From: Micavibrio sp. UBA2705 | GTDB lineage: Bacteria; Pseudomonadota; Alphaproteobacteria; Micavibrionales; Micavibrionaceae | DNA length: 12,542 nucleotides | NCBI GenBank assembly: GCA_002354205.1 | Contig: DELD01000050.1 | Coordinates: forward strand, 32,454-44,995 | Direction of reading: 5' to 3' | Shown here: piece after piece, positions 7,657-12,542 of the stretch | Layout: every line of letters begins with the position of its first letter | Numbering within the stretch: position 1 is the stretch's first letter | Notes under the pieces: generated by a model | What the model saw: only the letters and a program-made list of their open reading frames with translations | What the model was told of the DNA's origin: nothing | Databases searched by the model: none | Made by a program: the position numbers and the translations under genes

Positions 7657-8154
7657 TTATTGTGACCTCAGGAAGTCATCAGCGGATTGTGGTACGCCAT
7701 CTTGTATAATGCCCGCTTTGCCTGCGCCGCCTTGCTGTCCTACGCCGTTTGGTGTAACGCCCGCGAAAATGGCAATGACATTAGCGATGATAATAAGCAA
7801 AATAACAAAGCTGATAACGCCAAGAAAAGCCATCATGACTTTTTTGAACACGCCGCTATTTTGTGCAGATTTTTGCCCTTTGCTCTGGGTCTTTTCTGCT
7901 TTTAACATCGCATTTGTAATCGCATGTAGTCCTTTGAGTGCATCATTTTTTGCGCCAAAACGGGCTATTTCATTGCTGTCGCCTTTTGGTGTTTTTAAAA
8001 TCAAAGCAAAATCGCCAATTTTATCTTCGCGAATTTCAATGGCGGACATTTTTGCTTTCGCAAGCTCCATACGCCATACCACGGGGTTAAGCGCGTTTGG
8101 TAGAGATAAGACCAGTGAATTGTCGACAACATTCGCCGAAGGGTTTTTAGACAT
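7657..8154 (-). CDS. Unrecognised single-span membrane protein between dotM and dotL
   Basis: I do not recognise this 165-residue protein. Residues 1-100 look soluble with mixed strands and helices (for example VVWRMELAKAKMSAIEIRED and IGDFALILKTPKGDS) and end in a Lys/Gln/Ser-rich linker. One strong membrane span lies at about 107-131 (VMMAFLGVISFVILLIIIANVIAIF). A short Gly/Gln-rich tail follows, ending VPQSADDFLRSQ. The basic flank before the span (GVFKK) predicts a cytoplasmic N-terminus and a periplasmic tail. GGAG stands 6 bases before the ATG and the dotM stop is only 14 bases upstream, so it is tightly coupled to dotM. Position suggests a part of the coupling complex. In Legionella icmP and icmO are adjacent, and in plasmid R64 the gene between trbA and trbC is trbB, a thiol-disulfide protein; this product has no cysteine, so it is not TrbB. 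Confidence 0.85.
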   Translation of the reverse strand: MSKNPSANVVDNSLVLSLPNALNPVVWRMELAKAKMSAIEIREDKIGDFALILKTPKGDSNEIARFGAKNDALKGLHAITNAMLKAEKTQSKGQKSAQNSGVFKKVMMAFLGVISFVILLIIIANVIAIFAGVTPNGVGQQGGAGKAGIIQDGVPQSADDFLRSQ

Positions 8155-8168
8155 TTTAAACTCCAGTT

Positions 8169-9365
8169 TTAAGACTTCTTAATTTTTTTAATGCTGCGAC
8201 GTTTAGAGCCGCTATAATCAAGGCTTGGTATAGGGCGCGCACGATCAGACTTCATATAATCTTGCAAAGCGACAACGGCCTCTTCCACTTTTGGCCTTGG
8301 TATTGGACGGCCAATGCGTTTTTCAATTTTGTAATGCGCCATCGCACCGACCGCTTCCATATGAAACGCCTGACGGCCCAAATTATTAAGCGCATACCAT
8401 AAATTACGGTCATAACCCCTGAGCCAAACAAATTGTGAGGATGACAAAACCCCGCCTTCTTCACGTGATGTTTGTATGCCGCGGATCAGGGCCGTGGTTG
8501 TAAAGGCGTGCTGATTACATTTGCCCAGCGTTTTGCCGCATAAGTCACGATCTCTGAGGATAGAACGCGCTTGTTTGAGAAGCTTTTTATCAACCACGAG
8601 CCCTTTTTTATGTGACCAACATTTGGCGATTTGTCCCAAAAGAACGTCAGATTCGTTTCTCTTCCGCGCGGCTTTAAGGCAAAACGCAGCGAGTAATAAT
8701 TGTTCATGCGGTTTTAATTTTAACGGGCCGCGCCATGGCTTACCAAGCTGCTTAACAAAGGCTTTGTAGGTTACCGCGGAGTTAAGTGCGCCGTCTTTCC
8801 CCTGCAAGCTGTGATATGACACAAATTCTTCAGGCCCCAAAGCTTCGGCAAAAGATGGCAGCTCAGCTGGCACTGGCGCGCCAGGCGCACGTGCAGGCTG
8901 CGTACCGGGGTCAAATTCAATAAACGGCGTAATGTAAGGGAATGTCTTGGATTGTCTTTTGATGATGGTTGATAAAGAAAGCTGCGTTCTGAACTGAGTA
9001 AAAGGCCCATAAAATAGTGACCAAATACCAAACATAACCATTATCGCGCCAAGCGCGTATTTTAAAGGTACTAAGGCTGCGTGCGCAGCAAGCTCCATTA
9101 TTTGGTCGCTGAGCAATGTTTTATCAATGGTTTTTAATTGGTCAAGTATTACGCCAAGCGACCATTCTTCGGACTGCCACATTACGGTGTAATCTCTACC
9201 ATGTAGTAAGACGCCTATATAGATTTCGCCCACGCGCCAATAACGAATAATGCTCTTAATCTCAAATTCAAATAACATGTAAAGTATGTATGCAACCGCG
9301 CCGATACAACCAAGTAAAATGGTTAGACCTATTGCGCGTTCGTAACTGCCGCTACCTTCAGACAC
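8169..9365 (-). CDS. dotM: Type IVB secretion coupling-complex protein, DotM/IcmP (TrbA) family
   Basis: DotM partners DotL in the Dot/Icm coupling complex. In Legionella its cytoplasmic domain has been shown to bind acidic, Glu-rich effector signals. The 398-residue product, close to the Legionella length of 376, has membrane spans at about 11-32 and 98-119 with a short segment between. A Pro-rich linker (about 152-172) leads to a helical cytoplasmic domain. The family signature is clear at 286-368: HAFTTTALIRGIQTSREEGG, VLSSSQFVWLRGYDRNLWYAL, NNLGRQAFHMEAVGAMAHY and EKRIGRPIPRPKVEEAVVAL. The C-terminus is strongly basic (SKRRSIKKIKKS). The start is GTG at 9363-9365 with AGGGAAG 8 bases before it. 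It is the first gene of the trio, followed after 14 bases by the 165-residue membrane protein. Confidence 0.92.
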   Translation of the reverse strand: MSEGSGSYERAIGLTILLGCIGAVAYILYMLFEFEIKSIIRYWRVGEIYIGVLLHGRDYTVMWQSEEWSLGVILDQLKTIDKTLLSDQIMELAAHAALVPLKYALGAIMVMFGIWSLFYGPFTQFRTQLSLSTIIKRQSKTFPYITPFIEFDPGTQPARAPGAPVPAELPSFAEALGPEEFVSYHSLQGKDGALNSAVTYKAFVKQLGKPWRGPLKLKPHEQLLLAAFCLKAARKRNESDVLLGQIAKCWSHKKGLVVDKKLLKQARSILRDRDLCGKTLGKCNQHAFTTTALIRGIQTSREEGGVLSSSQFVWLRGYDRNLWYALNNLGRQAFHMEAVGAMAHYKIEKRIGRPIPRPKVEEAVVALQDYMKSDRARPIPSLDYSGSKRRSIKKIKKS

Positions 9366-9373
9366 TTTAATAA

Positions 9374-9380
9374 CTTCCCT
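9374..9380 (-). promoter_or_regulatory. Ribosome binding site for the GTG start of dotM
   Basis: On the - strand AGGGAAG is 8 bases before the GTG at 9363-9365. This supports the non-ATG start; the next in-frame Met (residue 30) would cut into the first membrane span. Confidence 0.7.
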
Positions 9381-9385
9381 AAACG

Positions 9386-9410
9386 ATTCAAGACGATATA
9401 AACCTTGAAT
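9386..9410. promoter_or_regulatory. Inverted repeat upstream of dotM, possible operator
   Basis: ATTCAAG (9386-9392) and CTTGAAT (9404-9410) form a perfect 7-bp inverted repeat with an 11-base AT-rich spacer (centre-to-centre 18 bases). It lies between a TATAAT-like box and the dotM start, where a repressor site or a 5' leader hairpin would be expected. No known regulator is matched. Confidence 0.4.
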
Positions 9411-9411
9411 G

Positions 9412-9417
9412 ATTATA
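9412..9417 (-). promoter_or_regulatory. Candidate -10 box of the dotM promoter
   Basis: TATAAT on the - strand, about 46 bases before the dotM GTG and just past the preceding terminator. The hexamer 17 bases upstream is TTCTAA, a poor -35 match lying in the terminator loop. A promoter is needed here because the terminator isolates dotM from the upstream genes, but the exact elements are uncertain. Confidence 0.3.
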
Positions 9418-9420
9418 AAA

Positions 9421-9453
9421 CAAAACGCGCGCCATTAGAAGCCGCGCGTTTTG
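9421..9453 (-). terminator. Intrinsic terminator after the thioredoxin-fold gene
   Basis: CAAAACGCGCG (9421-9431) pairs perfectly with CGCGCGTTTTG (9443-9453) around an 11-base loop. On the - strand the stem is followed by TTTTATAATC. It starts 33 bases beyond the stop of the redoxin gene and separates the redox pair from dotM. Confidence 0.85.
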
Positions 9454-9486
9454 AAAAAATAGCAGATTTATCGGATTTTGGAAGTT

Positions 9487-10092
9487 TTAATATTTCACGC
9501 CGCAGCCATATGGCTTTGTTTCGCTCATGCTCACGGCTTTTTCAGCGCGTAGCTCGCTCACAGCCTGCACAACATAGTTAGTTGCTTCATCAAGGCCTTT
9601 TTCGCGCCATGTGTCATGGTCATCAATTGCGCCCTTATAAACAAGCGTGCCTTTTTTGTCGATAACGTACATGTGCGGCGTAGTCATTGCGCCATAAGCA
9701 TGTCCAATTTCACCGCTTGTATCTAAAACCTTATGTGTTGGCGCGGCGTTATTATCTGCCGTAATTTTATTGGCTTCTTCTGCGCTGACATAGCCTTGTT
9801 TGCCTTCTGCAGATGAGACAACACTAATCCAAACCAAGTCATCACCGGCAAGGCTTTTTTGAACTTTTTGCATATTGCCGCTTTCATATTGCTTTACAAC
9901 AAATGGGCAGCCATGGTTCGTCCACTCAAGAACAACAATTTTACCTGAAAGTTCACTGAGTTTAACAGGTGCGCCATGTGTGTCGGTTGTTTCAAAGGCG
10001 GGGGCAGCTTCGCCAATTTTGGCCTCAGCATGGGCGTCTTGTGCGCCAAATAATCCAAAGCAAAGTAAGAGTGTGAGGGCATATTTTCTCAT
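9487..10092 (-). CDS. Exported thioredoxin-fold (AhpC/TSA, peroxiredoxin-like) protein
   Basis: A 201-residue protein of the redoxin/peroxiredoxin-like group. A signal peptide (MRKYALTLLLCFGLFGAQDA, probable cleavage after AHA at about 22) directs it to the periplasm. The thioredoxin fold shows APAFETTDTHG (30-40), LSGKIVVLEWTNHGCPF with Cys62 as the likely reactive thiol, and a cis-proline loop TTPH (137-140) followed by MYVIDKKGTLVYKGAIDD. A second cysteine is at the extreme C-terminus in KPYGCGVKY (Cys197), a tail I know from this family in alphaproteobacteria. The active site is GCPF, not CxxC, so disulfide isomerase activity is unlikely; reduction of peroxide or another oxidised thiol is likelier. 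It follows the DsbD-like gene by 51 bases, with GGAG 9 bases before its ATG. The neighbouring reductase may supply its electrons, which is inference. Confidence 0.88.
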   Translation of the reverse strand: MRKYALTLLLCFGLFGAQDAHAEAKIGEAAPAFETTDTHGAPVKLSELSGKIVVLEWTNHGCPFVVKQYESGNMQKVQKSLAGDDLVWISVVSSAEGKQGYVSAEEANKITADNNAAPTHKVLDTSGEIGHAYGAMTTPHMYVIDKKGTLVYKGAIDDHDTWREKGLDEATNYVVQAVSELRAEKAVSMSETKPYGCGVKY

Positions 10093-10113
10093 TATATTAA
10101 TCTCCGTGAAAAT

Positions 10114-10135
10114 GGTTATATTGGTTATATTGGTT
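10114..10135. repeat. Short 9-bp direct repeat in the dsbD–redoxin gap
   Basis: GGTTATATT occurs twice head to tail (10114-10122, 10123-10131), followed by a partial GGTT. It lies between the DsbD-like stop and the ribosome binding site of the redoxin gene. It could be a direct-repeat binding site or chance. Confidence 0.6.
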
Positions 10136-10143
10136 CGTTCAGT

Positions 10144-12408
10144 TTAGTTAAAAAGGTCTTCTAAATCACCAAAGCTTAAAAGCTGCGGTAATAAAACGGG
10201 CGCAGGCCGCGCTTCATTTTGTGTATTTGCGGGGCCGTAATAAATATATAACGGCACGCCATTGCGATTAAAGCTTGTCAAATACTGGGTTATGTCGGCA
10301 TTTTGCTTCGTCCAATCGCCTTTGAATATTTTTACGCCCTGCGCGGCAAACAGCGCCTGTGTTTTATCTGTCGCAAGGACGCGGCGCTCATTCACTTTAC
10401 AAGTAATGCACCAATCCGCCGTTAGATAGACAAAAATAGGTTGCGTTCTATCTGCGTCAAGCGCGGCGGCTAAATCGGCTTGGCTGAATTTAAAGTGTAG
10501 CTTGGCGCTCTCGCCGCTCTGTCCGTTCAGTGCGGCATGGTTATCCATGCTCACGGCTTTAGGCATGGGCGAAGGCTGATAGAGCAGTGGGATGAGTACA
10601 AGCAGCAATGCGCTGAGGATCAATAATATCCCGCGCAGCACAGTGGTGATACTATGCTTGGGCTGGCGGCCAAATAGCCACACCAAAAAGCTAAGGGCGA
10701 GCACGGCGCAAAGCAGCGGGGTTAAGAAGATATAATCATCTTGGCGTACCAAAATAAGGCCGAGCCAAATTGCCGTTGCAAACATCGGGAAGGCGAGGAA
10801 CTGTCTAAAGCCTTCCATCCACGGCCCTGGGCGCGGCAATGCTTTACGTAGCGGCGGCGCGGCAGTAAGGAGGAGATAAGGAAAGGCAAGTCCGACGCCA
10901 AGCATCGCAAAGACGCTTAAAGACTGCACGGGTGGCTGGGTGGCGGCAAAGCCAATCGCACCCGCCATAAAGGGGGCGGTGCATGGCGCGGCGACAAGTG
11001 TGGCGAGCAATCCAGTGAAGAATGAACCGCTGAGCCCATCACGCGCCGTGTGTTTCTGTCCAATGCCACTTAACCCAGAAGGGATAAGTTTTTCAAGCTT
11101 TAATGCCCCACATAGGGAAAGACCAATGGCGAACATTAACAATGTCAGCACATATAAAACGCTTTTATCTTGTAGCTGAAAACCCCAGCCAATTTCAGCG
11201 CCGCTGCGTTGAAGCGCGATCATCACACCCGCAATGCCGACAAAACTTAATATCACACCCGCGCTATAAGATAGGCCGCCAAGCAATGCGGATTGCGTGG
11301 TTTTCTCAGCGCCCTTAATTAACGAGAGCGCCTTTAAAGATAAAATTGGGAATACGCATGGCATCAGATTTAAAATTATCCCGCCGATAAAGGCGAGGAA
11401 TAAAGCTTTGCCAAGTGAAACGCCGTGTGGTGCAGGGGCTTGTTCTTCTATAAGCTGCATCACGTTTTCTTGCGCGGTGATGACATTGCTATCTGCATTA
11501 CTCTGTGTTGTCGCGATAGGCGGCGCTGTCTTTTCAATCGCGCCGCTAAGCGTGAAGCTTTTATGTCCTTGCGGGCTTTCAATAACAAGGCTGCCTTGCG
11601 CGTTTTGTAGTGTGTCATAAGCCTTGCCGCCGCGCGGATAGCGTAAAGTGATGTGCTGCGTTTCATCATCCATGATGATGAGAGCTTGGCTTGAGATTTG
11701 TGTCAGCCCCCATTCATGCGGCGCGAAATAAACGCGATGACCTGCATCATGGGCGGCTTTTATCTGTTGGTATAGCTCTGGTGCGTTTGGCTTAACTGCG
11801 ATGTCGAAATTAAAATCACTCGCGGCAAAAGATACTGCGCCGCCAAATTCTTTCGGCAGGCGTTCTTCATATTTGGCGAAGCGGGGATCTTTGACAAATG
11901 GTGCAGCATCTGCCGTTCCTTGCGCGGGGATTTGCACCTTATATGTGCCAAATTCAGGCACACAAATATCTTTACAAATTAACCATTCAATTTCGAGGTC
12001 AAGATTTATGCTCTGGGCGCTAAAATCGGCAGGTATAGCGAAATCTGCGAAAAGCACGACCTCATCATGATAGCCATAATTGACCATGCCTTCATAATTA
12101 ATATATTCAGCCGTAGGCCAATGGATAACAGGCTTTTTTAAGCCATCAGGGCGAGAAAACATAAATTCAGGCGGCAGGCCGCTTTCACCGCCATAGCGCC
12201 AATAAATATGCCAGTCCGGATCCATTTCAAAAGCAAGGCCAAGACGGTAATTTTCACCAGCGCTAAAAGAAGGCGCGGATTTTAAAATTTCTACGCGGGC
12301 ATGATTGCTCTCCGCGTTTTGTGCGAGTGCGTTGGGCGTGGCGCTAAAGATCAGTAATAAAGCGAGGGTGAAAAGCCGTGACATGTTTTGCATATAAAAA
12401 TTAAGCAT
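10144..12408 (-). CDS. DsbD/ScsB-type transmembrane thiol-disulfide reductase
   Basis: Inner-membrane protein that carries electrons from cytoplasmic thioredoxin to periplasmic thiol proteins. The 754-residue chain has a signal peptide ending near ALA (about 29). An N-terminal periplasmic DsbC/DsbD-like domain (about 35-290) holds DWHIYWRYGGESG and WLICKDICVPEFG with Cys145/Cys149. The eight-span DsbD core (about 333-610) has its paired cysteines at NLMPCVFP (Cys351) and APCTAPFMAG (Cys476). The C-terminal periplasmic thioredoxin-like domain (about 635-754) has WCITCK (Cys667/Cys670) and cis-proline GVPL. All six expected redox cysteines are present. It is longer than E. coli DsbD (565) because of the bigger N-terminal domain, as in ScsB-type proteins. 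Start: ATG at 12408 is used, but in-frame ATGs at 12393 and 12384 would give a more typical signal peptide; none has a strong ribosome binding site. Confidence 0.93.
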   Translation of the reverse strand: MLNFYMQNMSRLFTLALLLIFSATPNALAQNAESNHARVEILKSAPSFSAGENYRLGLAFEMDPDWHIYWRYGGESGLPPEFMFSRPDGLKKPVIHWPTAEYINYEGMVNYGYHDEVVLFADFAIPADFSAQSINLDLEIEWLICKDICVPEFGTYKVQIPAQGTADAAPFVKDPRFAKYEERLPKEFGGAVSFAASDFNFDIAVKPNAPELYQQIKAAHDAGHRVYFAPHEWGLTQISSQALIIMDDETQHITLRYPRGGKAYDTLQNAQGSLVIESPQGHKSFTLSGAIEKTAPPIATTQSNADSNVITAQENVMQLIEEQAPAPHGVSLGKALFLAFIGGIILNLMPCVFPILSLKALSLIKGAEKTTQSALLGGLSYSAGVILSFVGIAGVMIALQRSGAEIGWGFQLQDKSVLYVLTLLMFAIGLSLCGALKLEKLIPSGLSGIGQKHTARDGLSGSFFTGLLATLVAAPCTAPFMAGAIGFAATQPPVQSLSVFAMLGVGLAFPYLLLTAAPPLRKALPRPGPWMEGFRQFLAFPMFATAIWLGLILVRQDDYIFLTPLLCAVLALSFLVWLFGRQPKHSITTVLRGILLILSALLLVLIPLLYQPSPMPKAVSMDNHAALNGQSGESAKLHFKFSQADLAAALDADRTQPIFVYLTADWCITCKVNERRVLATDKTQALFAAQGVKIFKGDWTKQNADITQYLTSFNRNGVPLYIYYGPANTQNEARPAPVLLPQLLSFGDLEDLFN

Positions 12409-12542
12409 CTTTATCTTTCAGTTTATGAATTCTTGCTGGTTTTATATTCGTAAGGATTGTGCGCCGCGTTACATTTATGATAACGTTTTTTTTATAAAAT
12501 TAAATATTTTTAAAAAATATATGGGGGGCTTGGATGAGCCAA
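12409..12542. other. AT-rich upstream region of the dsbD-like gene
   Basis: These 134 bases precede the DsbD-like gene. Positions 12486-12520 are almost all A/T and include an ATATTTTT/AAAAATAT near-palindrome, as in a promoter region that may serve both directions. No clear -35/-10 pair can be assigned. Confidence 0.4.
12534..12542 (+). CDS. Possible first codons of a divergent gene, cut by the window edge
   Basis: ATG-AGC-CAA at the edge is preceded by a G-rich run (GGGGGG at 12523-12528) at ribosome-binding distance and by the AT-rich region. Only three codons are visible, so the call rests on context and the product cannot be guessed. Confidence 0.25.

Noticed and set aside
7709..8182. 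Open frame of 157 codons on the + strand opposite the small membrane protein
   Set aside because: It covers nearly the same bases as the 165-codon - strand gene, which has a good ribosome binding site and fits the operon. The + frame has neither.
9487..10092. Idea that the redoxin gene is the R64 TrbB counterpart
   Set aside because: It lacks a CxxC site, lies upstream of dotM and not between dotM and dotL, and is separated by a terminator.
12521..12542. ATG at 12521 as start of a + strand gene
   Set aside because: It is followed by a G run and has no ribosome binding site in the A/T tract before it. The ATG at 12534 is better placed after the G-rich stretch, though still weak.

Overview
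The window looks chromosomal and alphaproteobacterial. The main reason is the block hemC – hemD – mitofilin-family gene – hemY, which is the arrangement known for alphaproteobacterial Mic60/mitofilin homologues. Base composition is moderate (close to half G+C by eye), so a high-GC rhizobial or rhodobacterial genome is less likely. The presence of type IVB (Dot/Icm) coupling genes suggests a lineage that interacts with other cells as symbiont, parasite or predator, but the species cannot be named from this sequence.

Left half, + strand (2-4825): a tetrapyrrole operon. It holds the 3' part of hemC (open at the window edge), hemD overlapping it by 14 bases, a 627-residue mitofilin-like inner-membrane protein with an unusual N-terminal helix-turn-helix, and hemY. 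A near-perfect hairpin at 4884-4916 closes the operon and sits between two convergent units, so it can serve both.

Middle, - strand (4947-9365, transcribed right to left): a three-gene unit for a type IVB secretion coupling complex. The order is dotM/icmP (trbA-like), an unrecognised 165-residue single-span membrane protein, and dotL/icmO (trbC-like ATPase). DotL has a long Pro/Ala/Gln-rich C-terminal tail carrying two copies of an S-D-(N)-P-M-G-F-F-x-G-G motif. The unit has its own upstream region with a TATAAT-like box and an inverted repeat, just after a terminator.

Right part, - strand (9487-12408): a periplasmic thiol-redox pair. A full-length DsbD/ScsB-type transmembrane thiol reductase is followed by an exported thioredoxin-fold, peroxiredoxin-like protein. 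A clear terminator (9421-9453) separates the pair from dotM. The last 134 bases are an AT-rich upstream region, perhaps with the first codons of a divergent gene at the edge.

The most interesting parts are the Dot/Icm coupling trio with its unknown middle gene, the repeated motif in the DotL tail, and the HTH–membrane–mitofilin architecture. No rRNA, tRNA, CRISPR array, insertion sequence or attachment site was seen, and no gene-free stretch exceeds about 135 bases.
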